Of a DNA stretch of 64,000 bases, positions 10,477-19,804 are shown one piece after another. Numbering within the stretch: position 1 is the stretch's first letter; every line of letters begins with the position of its first letter. This DNA is from Halobacillus litoralis (GTDB lineage Bacteria; Bacillota; Bacilli; Bacillales; Halobacillaceae). The translations under genes were made by a program, and so were the position numbers. The notes beneath the pieces are model-generated. The model was not told the origin of the DNA and searched no databases. It was given only the letters and a program-made list of their open reading frames with translations. The stretch covers positions 124,001 through 188,000 of the forward strand of contig NZ_WMFA01000005.1 of assembly GCF_009856445.1 (NCBI RefSeq), in the 5' to 3' direction.

Positions 10477-11499
10477 CTAATACCAGCCACGGAACGTATC
10501 TGTCATATGCTTGGATAAGACGTTCATCAATGAAAACATCCGGTTGTACTCCATGCGGGTCGGTCCCAAAAGGGCAATCGTACCCACTTGATCATTCCCG
10601 AGCTGATAACTTGCCGTAATCAGGCTGCAGTTCTGCATAGCATCAAAAGGATTTTCTTGTCCTATTCGGACTTGAATTCCTTCCTTGCCAGTCCTCAGCA
10701 AGTCAGCCATCTCACTTTCCCGTTCAATGGTTGCATACAAAGACCTGACTTTATCAAGATCCCTGAATTCGGGTTGCATGAGAATGTTTGTCTTTCCACC
10801 AATGTACAGTTTCGTAGGATGCTCATCCACGAGCGCTGCACGCAAATACTGGAAAGCTTCTTCGTGATGATCCGTATGTGTCTTCAATAGATCATTGATC
10901 TCAGAATAGAGTACTTCATGCAATTTCACCAACGGGACTCCTTGGAGCCGGCTGTTTAAAATGTTCACCATCTTTTCCAAATCTGCACCCTTGATCTCTA
11001 CAGGAACGTTGAAAGCACGATGCTCTACATGTCCGGTATCCGTAACTAAAATCGCAATAGCAGACTGATCAGATAATGGAACGATCTGCAATTGTTTTAG
11101 TTTTGTTTCGAACACTTCAGGTCCTAGCACAATGGATGTGTAGTTCGTCAAATCGGAAAGAATACCTGCTGACTTCTGAACCACACGTTCAAACTCCATC
11201 ATTTTATCATCGAATGCTTCCCGTATAGTCACAATCTCTTGACTGGAAAGGCGCAATGGAGAAAGAAGATGGTCGACATAGAAACGATACCCTTTTTCAG
11301 AAGGGACCCTTCCGGAAGATGAATGGGTTTTTTCAATAAAACCCAATTCCTCTAAATCAGCCATTTCATTCCTTATCGTTGCTGAACTGAATGTTACAGC
11401 ATCTTTCTTAGCTATAGACCGCGAACCTACAGGTTGTGCGGTCAGAATGAAATCATCAATAATGACTTGCAAAATGAGCAATTGTCTATTTGTTAACAT
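10477..11499 (-). CDS. hrcA: Heat-inducible transcription repressor HrcA
   Basis: A 340-residue repressor of class I heat-shock genes. The N-terminal winged helix (residues 1-75, QLLILQVIIDDFILTAQPVG and FSSATIRNEMADLEELG) is followed by a GAF-like dimerisation region. It binds the CIRCE operator found 16 bases upstream of its own start, so the whole hrcA-grpE-dnaK-dnaJ unit is autoregulated. It is the first gene of the operon. Confidence 0.97.
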   Translation of the reverse strand: MLTNRQLLILQVIIDDFILTAQPVGSRSIAKKDAVTFSSATIRNEMADLEELGFIEKTHSSSGRVPSEKGYRFYVDHLLSPLRLSSQEIVTIREAFDDKMMEFERVVQKSAGILSDLTNYTSIVLGPEVFETKLKQLQIVPLSDQSAIAILVTDTGHVEHRAFNVPVEIKGADLEKMVNILNSRLQGVPLVKLHEVLYSEINDLLKTHTDHHEEAFQYLRAALVDEHPTKLYIGGKTNILMQPEFRDLDKVRSLYATIERESEMADLLRTGKEGIQVRIGQENPFDAMQNCSLITASYQLGNDQVGTIALLGPTRMEYNRMFSLMNVLSKHMTDTFRGWY

Positions 11500-11514
11500 C
11501 GATGATCACCCCTG

Positions 11515-11541
11515 TTAGCACTCGTTTACAGTGAGTGCTAA
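11515..11541. promoter_or_regulatory. CIRCE operator
   Basis: TTAGCACTC and GAGTGCTAA separated by 9 bases is an exact CIRCE inverted repeat. It sits between the -10 box and the hrcA start codon, at the expected start of transcription, and is the HrcA binding site. Confidence 0.97.
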
Positions 11542-11551
11542 ATCTAATAAT

Positions 11552-11580
11552 AAATTATCAAAAGGGGTGAGGGATGTCAA
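11552..11580 (-). promoter_or_regulatory. SigA-type promoter of the hrcA operon
   Basis: A -35 TTGACA (11575-11580), a 17-base spacer and a -10 TAATTT (11552-11557), immediately upstream of CIRCE. Confidence 0.75.
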
Positions 11581-11581
11581 C

Positions 11582-11878
11582 GGATAAACCTCTTTTTTTT
11601 AGTCGTTCCTCCAGATCATTCTTCTCTTTTGGAAAATGTCGATGTTGAACTTCCTTATTCCATTCCTTAAAGCACCCATTTTGATGATATGATGTCCAGT
11701 CAGTGACGTATTAAGAGATTAGATTGGAGAGGGGAATGGCTCACTGCTCTTCCAGAAGCACCGCCCCCCCTGCAAAACAAAACCTTTGAGGAGGTCACCA
11801 CATTCTAAATTCGTAGAGTCTCCCCACAATTGTCCAATTTAATCGACCAACCTCTTATATGGAAGAACGTTCATAGGA
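11582..11878. other. Intergenic region between hrcA promoter and hemW, no feature seen
   Basis: About 300 bp without an SD-preceded reading frame, a clear terminator or a repeat that matches elsewhere in the window. A run of seven C (around 11764) stands out, but I can assign it no function. Confidence 0.4.
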
Positions 11879-13018
11879 TTATTCATCCAATAAGAACTCT
11901 TGGAATACCTCATTACCGAGAATACGCCCCTTTGATGTGAGAGAAATATAACCAGTGTCTTCTTCTATTAAGGAGCGCTCTTTTAGTTCTGTAAGCTTGT
12001 TTCCAAAGACATCAACAAGTGTTTTTCCATACTTTTGCTGGAATAGTTCCTTCGATACCCCTTTAGTCTTTCTAAGTCCGAGAAACATTTCTTCCTCCAA
12101 CTGTTCTTTAAGACCAATAGGTTCCTCATGGAGAATGGGCTTTCCATCTTCTGAGGCTTTCTTCACATAAGCAGGCAGCGGGCGGATGTTGATCGTACGT
12201 TTACCCGGGAGATACCCGTGAGCCCCCGCTCCAATTCCATAATAATATTCATTATTCCAGTATGTCAGGTTGTGTTTACTTTCAAACCCAGGCTTGGCAA
12301 AGTTACTGATTTCATATTGCACAGCTCCAGCTTCTGCTAATTTCCGCTGTAGCAATTCGTACATTTCTGCTTCATCATCTTCCTTCGCCTTGGTAAGCTT
12401 ACCCTTTTTGTACCGCTGATAAAACACCGTTTTCGGTTCAATTTGAAGAGAGTAGGAAGAGTAATGAGGTAAGCCGAATTGCATCGCTTCATCTATGGTT
12501 TTTTCAAAATCTTCAACCGTCTGCCCAGGGAGAGCATACATAAGATCTATACTGACATTCGTCAGCCCTGCTTGAACGAGACGATCAATATTCGTGTAGA
12601 CATCTTTTACTTTGTGTACACGTCCGATCTTTTCCAGCATATCATCATCGAAAACCTGTACTCCGAGAGATATACGATCGACGCCATACTCTTTTAACAG
12701 ACGCACTTTCTCTACGTCCAAATCGCCGGGGTTTGCTTCAAAGGTATATTCTTCACAGCCAGCAATATCAAAATGGTCGTTAATCATTTGTAGAAGCTTT
12801 TCTAACTGCTTGTGGTTCACGGCTGTCGGAGTCCCGCCACCGACAAAAATGGTTCTCACTTTCGCTTTTTCTACCGGGATATAAGTGTGAATTTCTTTTT
12901 CAAGAGCTTCTAAATAGTCGTCTGCCAGACGTTCATTATAGAAAAACTTCGTAAAATCACAATAATGACAAATCTGCTGACAGAAAGGGATGTGAATATA
13001 TGCGGATGGGATGTTCAT
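11879..13018 (-). CDS. hemW: Radical SAM heme chaperone HemW
   Basis: A 379-residue member of the HemN-like radical SAM family, long annotated as oxygen-independent coproporphyrinogen III oxidase. The Fe-S motif is PFCQQICHYCDF (C-x3-C-x2-C, about residues 13-20), with GGGTPT following. It has the shorter length and C-terminal domain of HemW, a heme-binding chaperone, and not of true HemN. I chose ATG 13018 because AAAGGTGG lies 8 bases before it; a GTG four codons upstream is less well placed. It is downstream of lepA, as in other Bacillaceae. Confidence 0.93.
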   Translation of the reverse strand: MNIPSAYIHIPFCQQICHYCDFTKFFYNERLADDYLEALEKEIHTYIPVEKAKVRTIFVGGGTPTAVNHKQLEKLLQMINDHFDIAGCEEYTFEANPGDLDVEKVRLLKEYGVDRISLGVQVFDDDMLEKIGRVHKVKDVYTNIDRLVQAGLTNVSIDLMYALPGQTVEDFEKTIDEAMQFGLPHYSSYSLQIEPKTVFYQRYKKGKLTKAKEDDEAEMYELLQRKLAEAGAVQYEISNFAKPGFESKHNLTYWNNEYYYGIGAGAHGYLPGKRTINIRPLPAYVKKASEDGKPILHEEPIGLKEQLEEEMFLGLRKTKGVSKELFQQKYGKTLVDVFGNKLTELKERSLIEEDTGYISLTSKGRILGNEVFQEFLLDE

Positions 13019-13041
13019 GGATGTTACCACCTTTCATAAGG

Positions 13042-13073
13042 AAAACCGCAAGAGAGAAATCTCCTGCGGTTTC
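13042..13073 (-). terminator. Terminator after lepA
   Basis: AAACCGCA with GAGA pairs with TCTC and TGCGGTTT across a 4-base loop, with a short T-run on the minus strand, between lepA and hemW. Confidence 0.65.
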
Positions 13074-13091
13074 AACTGTGTTCCTTTAGCT

Positions 13092-14906
13092 TTAGTCTTC
13101 GTTCAAGTCAAGGACGGACATGAAGGCCTCTTGAGGAACCTCGACAGATCCGACCATCTTCATGCGCTTTTTCCCTTCTTTTTGCTTTTCAAGCAATTTA
13201 CGTTTACGGGAAATGTCTCCACCGTAACATTTGGAAAGAACGTTTTTACGCATCGCTTTAATCGTCGTCCGAGCCACGATTTTATTCCCGATGGCTGCCT
13301 GGACAGGGACTTCAAATTGCTGTCTCGGAATTAATTCCTTAAGTTTTTCAGCAATGAGCTTCCCACGTTCGTAAGCGAAGTCACGGTGTACGATGAAGGA
13401 CAATGCATCAATGGTATCTCCATTAAGCAAGATATCCATTTTCACGAGATTGGAGACACGGTACCCAATCAACTCGTAATCAAAGGATGCATACCCTTTC
13501 GTTTGGGATTTCAAGGAATCAAAGAAATCGTAAACAATTTCAGACAATGGTATTTCATAAACGATATTGACCCTGTTGTCATCTAAATACTGCATATCCA
13601 TGAAATTGCCTCGTTTGCGTTGACAGATTTCCATGACTGGACCGACATAATCATTAGGGACCATAACCGTCGCTTTTACAAATGGCTCTTGAACCTCTTC
13701 AAGTTTCTGGTTATCCGGCATCATAGAAGGATTATCCACATTGAAGACCGACCCATCTGTAAGGGTCACCTGATAAATAACACTTGGCGCCGTAGTAATG
13801 AGGTCAATTTTATATTCCCGCTCAATACGTTCTTGAATGATTTCCATATGAAGCATTCCAAGGAAGCCACAACGGAATCCAAAGCCAAGAGCTTGGGAAG
13901 TTTCCGGCTCAAACTGAAGGGAGGAATCATTAAGTTCCAAACGTTCCAGAGCATCACGAAGGTCATTATATTTGCTCGCATCTACTGGATACATTCCACA
14001 GAACACCATCGGATTCATCTTTTTGTAACCCGGTAGTGGTTCGGATGCAGGGTTATTAGCCAGTGTGATCGTGTCACCTACACGGCTGTCGCCGATGTTT
14101 TTAATTGATGCCGTCAAATAACCGACATCCCCAACACTCAACTCTTTCAATGGAGTCGGGGTTGGGCGGAATACACCCAATTCATTCACTTCAAACTCTT
14201 TGCCCGTAGCCATCATCTTAATTTTATCTCCAAGTTTGATAGAGCCTTCACGAACACAGGTATAGGCAATGACCCCTCTGTAGGAATCATACAAGGAATC
14301 GAAAATCAGAGCCTTCGTCGGATCTTTCACATCGCCTTCAGGGGCTGGAATGTCACTCACGATCCGCTCCAGAATTTCATCAATGCCCACACCTTCTTTA
14401 GCAGAGGCAAGAATAGCGTCAGAAGCATCGATTCCGATGACATCTTCTATCTCTTGTTTAATTCGTTCAGGGTCGGCACCCGGAAGGTCAATTTTATTTA
14501 TGACCGGAATGATTTCTAAATCATTTTCCAGTGCCAGATAAACATTGGCTAATGTTTGTGCTTCTATCCCCTGAGCAGCATCTACAACCAGGATCGCTCC
14601 TTCACAGGCCGCTAAACTACGAGAGACCTCATATGTAAAGTCCACGTGACCCGGGGTATCAATTAAGTGGAATGTATAATCCTGTCCATCATTGGCTTCA
14701 TAAGACAATTGAACGGCATTTAATTTGATCGTGATTCCACGCTCACGCTCGAGATCCATCGCGTCAAGGAATTGCTCTTTCATTTCTCTTTGGGTTAATG
14801 CTTTCGTTTTTTCCAGAATACGATCTGCAAGTGTCGATTTCCCGTGGTCGATATGGGCAATAATCGAAAAATTGCGGACCCTTTCTTGTTTAGATTGTGC
14901 TGTCAA
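13092..14906 (-). CDS. lepA: Elongation factor 4 (LepA)
   Basis: A 604-residue translational GTPase that back-translocates or rescues stalled ribosomes. G1 is [16 protein letters not shown]3 DTPGHVDF, and G4 [10 protein letters not shown]. The C-terminal LepA-specific domain ends in [13 protein letters not shown]. The start appears to be TTG at 14906, preceded by AGTAGGAGTGATTTAAG; no in-frame ATG occurs before the G1 motif. It lies in the conserved order lepA-hemW. Confidence 0.96.
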   Translation of the reverse strand: MTAQSKQERVRNFSIIAHIDHGKSTLADRILEKTKALTQREMKEQFLDAMDLERERGITIKLNAVQLSYEANDGQDYTFHLIDTPGHVDFTYEVSRSLAACEGAILVVDAAQGIEAQTLANVYLALENDLEIIPVINKIDLPGADPERIKQEIEDVIGIDASDAILASAKEGVGIDEILERIVSDIPAPEGDVKDPTKALIFDSLYDSYRGVIAYTCVREGSIKLGDKIKMMATGKEFEVNELGVFRPTPTPLKELSVGDVGYLTASIKNIGDSRVGDTITLANNPASEPLPGYKKMNPMVFCGMYPVDASKYNDLRDALERLELNDSSLQFEPETSQALGFGFRCGFLGMLHMEIIQERIEREYKIDLITTAPSVIYQVTLTDGSVFNVDNPSMMPDNQKLEEVQEPFVKATVMVPNDYVGPVMEICQRKRGNFMDMQYLDDNRVNIVYEIPLSEIVYDFFDSLKSQTKGYASFDYELIGYRVSNLVKMDILLNGDTIDALSFIVHRDFAYERGKLIAEKLKELIPRQQFEVPVQAAIGNKIVARTTIKAMRKNVLSKCYGGDISRKRKLLEKQKEGKKRMKMVGSVEVPQEAFMSVLDLNED

Positions 14907-15005
14907 CTTAAATCACTCCTACTGAATTCGACACAAATATCTAGGTTGATTATAGCAATACGGCCAGCATTATTCAATGTAAACCCCAACAACATCTGAA
15001 TCTTA

Positions 15006-15320
15006 TTAACCTGCCTGGATCATTTCAGACAAAACAACGATGACTCCATTGAAGGTCGAAGCTACCCCTTTTCCCATTCCTCCAGCAAGCTGCGAGATCC
15101 AGGGTGCTTCATCCTCTATTTTAGGAGGGGAGCAAAAATCATCGGATTCCGGTGTTGTTAATGCTTGCTTTTCCACCCTATGATCCGCTTCTTGCTGGGG
15201 TTTTTGAGTCGTCACAACAGCGGGGCGGTCATCCAGCTTTTCGTTCGTTTTGTCAATCCCATAAAAAGCTCCCGTCACAAAAACGATGACAACGATGAAC
15301 CCCCCCACTAACCATTTCAT
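15006..15320 (-). CDS. yqxA: YqxA-like membrane-anchored protein (DUF3679)
   Basis: A 104-residue protein with one N-terminal membrane segment (KWLVGGFIVVIVFVTGAFYG) and an exported, polar remainder. Its place between spoIIP and lepA and its size match B. subtilis yqxA, whose function is unknown. It starts 14 bases after spoIIP, so it is probably coexpressed with this sporulation gene. I recognise it mainly by position and architecture. Confidence 0.75.
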   Translation of the reverse strand: MKWLVGGFIVVIVFVTGAFYGIDKTNEKLDDRPAVVTTQKPQQEADHRVEKQALTTPESDDFCSPPKIEDEAPWISQLAGGMGKGVASTFNGVIVVLSEMIQAG

Positions 15321-15334
15321 TCTGCTCCTCCTCC

Positions 15335-16483
15335 CTAATCTGTAGATACTTTTTCATCTTCGAAGTAATAATCACTGAAAACTTCTGCCATGACATCAGC
15401 TGAACGATACAATTCATCTAAATGATTATAAACACCGCCGAACTCTATAAGTATGGCATTCGGATGCAGATCCTGGTTATAAATCCCATCTACCCCTGAA
15501 CCCTTCTTCGTAATGACTCCTCGGCTGATCCCAGGATATTTTTCTTCAAGAAGCTGGTGAATTTTTGATGCCAGCTGCAAATTCTGTTCATATTTTGGGT
15601 GCTCAGCACCGATAACGAAAGCAAACCGTGCGTAATCCTTGCCATTGATCGATGTTGTGGTGTGCTCCTTGGAAAGGGAGTCTCTATGAAGGTCAAATAA
15701 ATACTGAATGCCTCCATTCTGGCTGATGGCCTCTTCCACTACAGGACGCATTGCATCGTAAGATTGATAGTACTCCATTCCTTTTTCACTTCTTAAAGCG
15801 GCTACATCTGTTTTATCCACAATTGCTCCAACCCCTCTTTTTTCCAAACTCTCCCCAAGACGTTCTCCAATAAGGGTGATGTTTACTTTTCCATCATGGT
15901 CGGTAGATTCATCAGGTAAATGCGGATAAAAAGATTCCGTGTTGTGCGTGTGGTATATATAGACACGATCTTCACCCACTGGTTTCTCTTCCTGTTTGTC
16001 ATCTTCTTCGTTCGTTTCTTCCACATCCCCTTCCTCTCCGCGGTCATCTACGATCATAGGAGGCTCAGACTCAATAGGAAGGGTGGAATAGTCCGTCCCT
16101 TTACCAGCGATGATAATTTGACTATTGTAAGAAGATAATCCTGGGATTTCCCTTCCCAGGAGGCTTCTTGGGTCATTTGGGGTAAGACTCGTAAGTAACT
16201 GAAAGGACAATGTCGTTAAACTTGGAATTCGGTTTCCTTCGGGATGGGCATCTTTAAAGGCGCGGTTTTCCATTTCAAATAGATATAAAAAAGCACTGCC
16301 TTCAAGCTTGGTGGTCCATTCCTGTATCGTACTTGAGTAAATACGATAGGTTGTTTTTGCACCTGTAAGAATACCAATCCCAATAAATAATAAAAGCAAA
16401 ACGGTGACTGCGATGACGGTCCACCTAGTCCCCTGCTTCATATAACTCTTCTTGGTTTTCTTCATGATCGGGTAACGAGACAT
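15335..16483 (-). CDS. spoIIP: Stage II sporulation protein P
   Basis: A 382-residue peptidoglycan amidase/endopeptidase of the SpoIIDMP engulfment machine. One N-terminal membrane anchor (about residues 15-42) precedes a linker rich in Glu/Asp (about 135-155). The catalytic domain shows YIYHTHNTESF, FDLHRDS and ILIEFGGVYN. It thins septal wall peptidoglycan during engulfment. It follows gpr, as in Bacillus, and is expected to be expressed in the mother cell under SigE. Confidence 0.95.
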   Translation of the reverse strand: MSRYPIMKKTKKSYMKQGTRWTVIAVTVLLLLFIGIGILTGAKTTYRIYSSTIQEWTTKLEGSAFLYLFEMENRAFKDAHPEGNRIPSLTTLSFQLLTSLTPNDPRSLLGREIPGLSSYNSQIIIAGKGTDYSTLPIESEPPMIVDDRGEEGDVEETNEEDDKQEEKPVGEDRVYIYHTHNTESFYPHLPDESTDHDGKVNITLIGERLGESLEKRGVGAIVDKTDVAALRSEKGMEYYQSYDAMRPVVEEAISQNGGIQYLFDLHRDSLSKEHTTTSINGKDYARFAFVIGAEHPKYEQNLQLASKIHQLLEEKYPGISRGVITKKGSGVDGIYNQDLHPNAILIEFGGVYNHLDELYRSADVMAEVFSDYYFEDEKVSTD

Positions 16484-16561
16484 GAAAAATCCTCCCCCTC
16501 ATCCACTATCTAGTAAATGGTATGAGAGAGAGGAATTTAATAGAACCTCTCTATTAAATCA

Positions 16562-17653
16562 TTATTTAAAATAAGATTGTGCTTCTCCATCTTCTATCCC
16601 AGGATGCAAGGCCCCATTTATTCCCTTAGCAATGACATGAGCCATATCCTGGATGAAGCTGTCCACCTCTTTAGGTGTAACCATCAAATTGTGGCCGAGG
16701 GGAGTCAGTACTTCCTTAATCAGTTGCTTCTTTTCCATCTCTTCCAGTTGGCCGAACATACCCATGACCGCTTTACTCTGTTCCTCATTCGGATGATCTT
16801 CAGCCGTCAATGTTTTTCTTTCAAACGGGTTCATAGCGGGTGACAAAGCATTGGAAGGACGATCTTTTTCACGCCATTCCCTTCCAAAGTGTTTTAACAC
16901 ATAATCAATCGCATCACTCGTGATGGTTACGGCATCGACTACTGTTGGAACTCCAATGGATATTACAGGGATTCCGTATGTCTCTCGGCTTATTTCTTTC
17001 CGCTTGTTGCCTACTCCTGATCCTGGGTGAATCCCGGTATCAGAAAGTTGTATGGTTGCATTGATCCGATTAATTGACCGTGAAGCAAGGGCATCGATGA
17101 CTAGAACGAAATCCGGTTTTGTCTGTTCAATAATCCCGTGCACCATATCACTGGTTTCAATGCCCGTTACGCCCATGACCCCTGGTGTAAAAGCAGAAAC
17201 AGGTCGATAACCATCCGATACGGTTTCCGGGTGAAGCTCAAATAAATGGGTGGTTACATAAACTTCTTCTGTGACCAATGGTCCTAATGCATCCGGGGTT
17301 ACATTTGCATTACCAAGGCCGACAATTAACCCACGGTCCATTTCTTTGATGCCACACTCATTCATTAATTTTCTTAACTGACCGGATAATGTCTTGGATA
17401 AATTCACCTGCAATTGATGATCCTGCTTACGGATAGCCAGTGATTCCAACGTGACATAATGCCCCGCCTTTTTCCCGATTCGCTCAGCACCTGCTTCATC
17501 CACCGTCACATACGTAATTTTAATCTCATTTTTCTCGTTTTCATGAACCTCGACCCCGTCGGTATCTGAGGATCCAGGTTCATCTTTAACATTCATCTCC
17601 TGAGCTTCAAGCGCCAGGTCCGTTCTCAACGTGTAGTCGAAATTTTCCTCCAT
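16562..17653 (-). CDS. gpr: Germination protease (spore protease GPR)
   Basis: A 363-residue aspartic-type protease (family A25) that degrades small acid-soluble spore proteins at germination. Family signatures are RTDLALEA near the N-terminus, GLGNANVTPDALGP and DALASRSINRI. The start at 17653 follows AAGGAGGTTGAAGTGA. The segment ahead of RTDLA is short (9 residues), so any propeptide is a little shorter than in B. subtilis. It is divergent from rpsT and upstream of spoIIP. No confident SigF/SigG promoter was identified. Confidence 0.95.
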   Translation of the reverse strand: MEENFDYTLRTDLALEAQEMNVKDEPGSSDTDGVEVHENEKNEIKITYVTVDEAGAERIGKKAGHYVTLESLAIRKQDHQLQVNLSKTLSGQLRKLMNECGIKEMDRGLIVGLGNANVTPDALGPLVTEEVYVTTHLFELHPETVSDGYRPVSAFTPGVMGVTGIETSDMVHGIIEQTKPDFVLVIDALASRSINRINATIQLSDTGIHPGSGVGNKRKEISRETYGIPVISIGVPTVVDAVTITSDAIDYVLKHFGREWREKDRPSNALSPAMNPFERKTLTAEDHPNEEQSKAVMGMFGQLEEMEKKQLIKEVLTPLGHNLMVTPKEVDSFIQDMAHVIAKGINGALHPGIEDGEAQSYFK

Positions 17654-17733
17654 TCACTTCAACCTCCTTAAGAAAATCTTCTCCCAAGCAGATAAAAACT
17701 ATGCAAATGAAAGGAATGGTATTGAGATAAGTA

Positions 17734-17762
17734 TTGAAAACAGCACCCTGCTCTGGTAAAAT
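17734..17762 (+). promoter_or_regulatory. SigA-type promoter of rpsT
   Basis: A -35 TTGAAA (17734-17739), exactly 17 bases, and a -10 TAAAAT (17757-17762), about 50 bases before the rpsT start. Confidence 0.75.
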
Positions 17763-17814
17763 GTCTCTTGTTCGATATGAATGAGTCTTTTGTTTTTACC
17801 TAGGAGGTGAAACT

Positions 17815-18075
17815 ATGCCTAATATTAAATCAGCGAAAAAACGTGTACGTACGAATGATGACGCTCGTTCTTTGAATGCAGCTTTCAAATCTGACATGCG
17901 TACAGCGGTTAAACGTGTAGAAAAGCTTGTTGAAAGCAACGATGTAGAGAACGCGAAAGAAGCACTTCCTACAGCTGTTAAGAAAATCGACAAAGCTGTT
18001 CAACGTGGTGCCCTTCCTCAAAACACAGGGAACCGTAAAAAATCCCGCCTAACTAAACTAGTCAACGCATTATAA
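17815..18075 (+). CDS. rpsT: 30S ribosomal protein S20
   Basis: An 86-residue basic helical protein (MPNIKSAKKRVRTNDDARSL to KSRLTKLVNAL) of the small subunit body. SD TAGGAGGTGAAACT precedes the ATG. It is a single-gene unit, transcribed opposite to its neighbours gpr and holA, as in B. subtilis. Confidence 0.97.
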   Translation: MPNIKSAKKRVRTNDDARSLNAAFKSDMRTAVKRVEKLVESNDVENAKEALPTAVKKIDKAVQRGALPQNTGNRKKSRLTKLVNAL

Positions 18076-18100
18076 TTCATTCGTAATTTATGACCAACAG

Positions 18101-18131
18101 ACGATCCTTCTTGATTGAATGGGTCGTTTTT
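18101..18131 (+). terminator. Terminator of rpsT
   Basis: ACGATCC pairs with GGGTCGT (one G-U), followed by TTTTT, 30 bases after the rpsT stop. Confidence 0.65.
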
Positions 18132-18139
18132 ACATGAAC

Positions 18140-18173
18140 GAAGCCCTCCGATTCATCGGAGGGCTTCTTTTTA
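18140..18173. terminator. Second terminator between convergent rpsT and holA
   Basis: GAAGCCCTCCGAT and its exact complement (18155-18167) with a T-run on the plus strand. It backs up the rpsT terminator, 84 bases from the convergent holA stop. Confidence 0.8.
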
Positions 18174-18256
18174 TGTCACCATTGTTTATAACCTATTCAA
18201 GTTTGAGAAGCGATCCACTACCCCCATATCAGCACGAACATCTAAATGGGATGTAA

Positions 18257-19276
18257 TCACGAAGAGACTGATGTATTTTGTTTAATGTTAATCAAACGAT
18301 AGAGAAGCATTTCAAAAGCCAATGCTTTCTCCATTTTCCCCTGTTTCAGGTTGTAATCTGTTTCTGCCAGTTGATTCATAATTTGATCCAGTTCCTGTTG
18401 AGTGAAGGCACGCTCCCTCTTCAGCGCCATTTTAATGACGTAAGGATGGGCCTTGATATAACTTTTCATTTGATTCTGGCCATACCCTTTTTGCTTGAGG
18501 ACCTTGGCTTGACTGATAATCCTGAATTGAGAAGCTAAAAGAGCCGTTAGAGCAATCGGCTCCTCATTCAGTTTTTCCAAATCCTTATAAATTCGAATGG
18601 CTCTCCCCAAATCTTTTTCCATAACGGCATCAACAAGTTTAAGCCCTGAAGCTTCTGCACTGTGAGAAAGAAGCTGCTCTGCAATTTCTCTCGTGACCAC
18701 GCCGCCTTCTCCGACATACAAAGACAATTTCTCCATTTCTTTCCTAAGCGCCATAAGATTCGCGCCAATCTCTTGGGTGAAAAGTTCATGAATGTCTTTA
18801 GGAACCGTGATATGTAAATCGTTGGCTAATGTTTGAATCCATTGATCAATGTCCCATTCTTTAACCGGCTGACAATTGATAACCTCTCCATTCTTTTTCA
18901 ATTGCTTGAACACTTTTTTTCTTTCATCGAGCTTTTCATAAGGAGCAATCAAAATAAGTACCGTATATTCAGCAGGATTTTGAAGGTATTCCAGTAATGA
19001 ATCTGTGTCGTGTTCGAACGACAGTTTATCTGGTTTGGCCTTTAAAAAGACAGGATGATTGGCAATGACAACTTTTCCCTCGCCAAGAAAAGGAAACGTT
19101 TCAGCATCAATCATGACATCTTCAATGGGAGTCTCCTCTAAATCATATTGGGAGATATTAAACTCACGGTCCTCTTTCTTTAACGTTTTTTTAATGATTT
19201 TATTCTTATGTTCTTGAATTAAATAAGGTTCTTCTCCATATAATAAGTACACTTGTGATTGTTTTACATTGACCAT
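18257..19276 (-). CDS. holA: DNA polymerase III subunit delta
   Basis: A 339-residue clamp-loader subunit (YqeN). The N-terminal AAA+-like fold begins VYLLYGEEPYLIQEHKNKI, and the helical C-terminal collar includes LKLVDAVMEKD and LASQFRIISQAK. It opens the DnaN clamp within the tau-delta-delta' complex. Its position next to rpsT and yqzM is conserved. Upstream of it lies an unexplained structured region. Confidence 0.95.
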   Translation of the reverse strand: MVNVKQSQVYLLYGEEPYLIQEHKNKIIKKTLKKEDREFNISQYDLEETPIEDVMIDAETFPFLGEGKVVIANHPVFLKAKPDKLSFEHDTDSLLEYLQNPAEYTVLILIAPYEKLDERKKVFKQLKKNGEVINCQPVKEWDIDQWIQTLANDLHITVPKDIHELFTQEIGANLMALRKEMEKLSLYVGEGGVVTREIAEQLLSHSAEASGLKLVDAVMEKDLGRAIRIYKDLEKLNEEPIALTALLASQFRIISQAKVLKQKGYGQNQMKSYIKAHPYVIKMALKRERAFTQQELDQIMNQLAETDYNLKQGKMEKALAFEMLLYRLINIKQNTSVSS

Positions 19277-19624
19277 AAAGTGGTTGTCCTTCCTTTATAA
19301 AAAAAGAGTACGGCGCCCCATTAAGGGGAACTCAGTGTCACCATTTTATGTTTCTTTGGAATTTCTGTCAAAATGGTGTGCTGATGCCGCCGTATGAACC
19401 ATCTATATAAACGCCATTCCAAAAGCCCCGGGAGCTCTTGGAGAGGACGATGTTGTTCCTCTCTTGCGTTTAGTTTGACCGCTTACGTAAGAATTATCTG
19501 TGACAAGTCTTGCTAGGAGTGGGAAGAGTATGAATCATCGATAAAATTCGTTTTCATGCCCGGTAAATGTAGATTTTTGGTTAAAAATGGACTATACTTA
19601 GTAATTGATATAGGAGGGGTAACA
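19277..19624. other. Intergenic region upstream of holA with strong inverted repeats
   Basis: No gene is supported here between the holA start and the yqzM start. The region holds nested inverted repeats (19308-19394) and a further hairpin (19441-19463), described as a candidate RNA. A possible yqzM promoter lies near 19590-19610 (around ACTATACTTAG). Confidence 0.5.
19308..19394 (-). ncRNA. Candidate structured RNA or leader, function unknown
   Basis: Three stems fit a closed junction: TACGGCG (19309-19315) with CGCCGTA (19388-19394); CCCC (19316-19319) with GGGG (19325-19328); and CACCATTTT (19339-19347) with AAAATGGTG (19370-19378), extended by CAG and CTG. On the minus strand the closing stem is followed by CTCTTTTTTT, which looks like an RNA 3' end 26 bases before the holA start. 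I cannot match it to a named riboswitch or ncRNA, and the strand is inferred from the T-run. Confidence 0.4.
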
Positions 19625-19759
19625 GTGAACGAGTTTAAAAACGATATTCAATCCAAAACTAATGATGTGATCGACTCTGGGTTAGGGTTTGTATTTTCAT
19701 TTGTTTTCTTCTTCGTCATCTTTTTCATCGGTGTTTTGTTTTCTTTTCTTGGACAGTAA
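19625..19759 (+). CDS. yqzM: YqzM family small membrane protein
   Basis: A 44-residue protein with GTG start at 19625 after AGGAGGGGTAACA. It opens MNEFKNDIQSKTNDVIDSG and continues into one membrane segment (about residues 20-42). B. subtilis YqzM is the same size, has the same N-terminal pattern and lies between comEC and holA. Its function is unknown. A longer in-frame reading from 19556 lacks an SD and is rejected. Confidence 0.85.
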   Translation: MNEFKNDIQSKTNDVIDSGLGFVFSFVFFFVIFFIGVLFSFLGQ

Positions 19760-19772
19760 TGAAAGGCAAAAC

Positions 19773-19804
19773 CGGAAGGCTGCTGTTTTCGGCAGTCTTT
19801 TTTT
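19773..19804. terminator. Terminator between convergent yqzM and comEC
   Basis: AGGCTGC pairs with GCAGTCT (one G-U) and is followed by TTTTTTT on the plus strand, ending yqzM transcription. Confidence 0.7.

Noticed and set aside
19556-19624. N-terminal extension of yqzM
   Set aside because: The SD AGGAGGGG lies inside it, directly before GTG 19625, which gives the family's usual 44-residue length.
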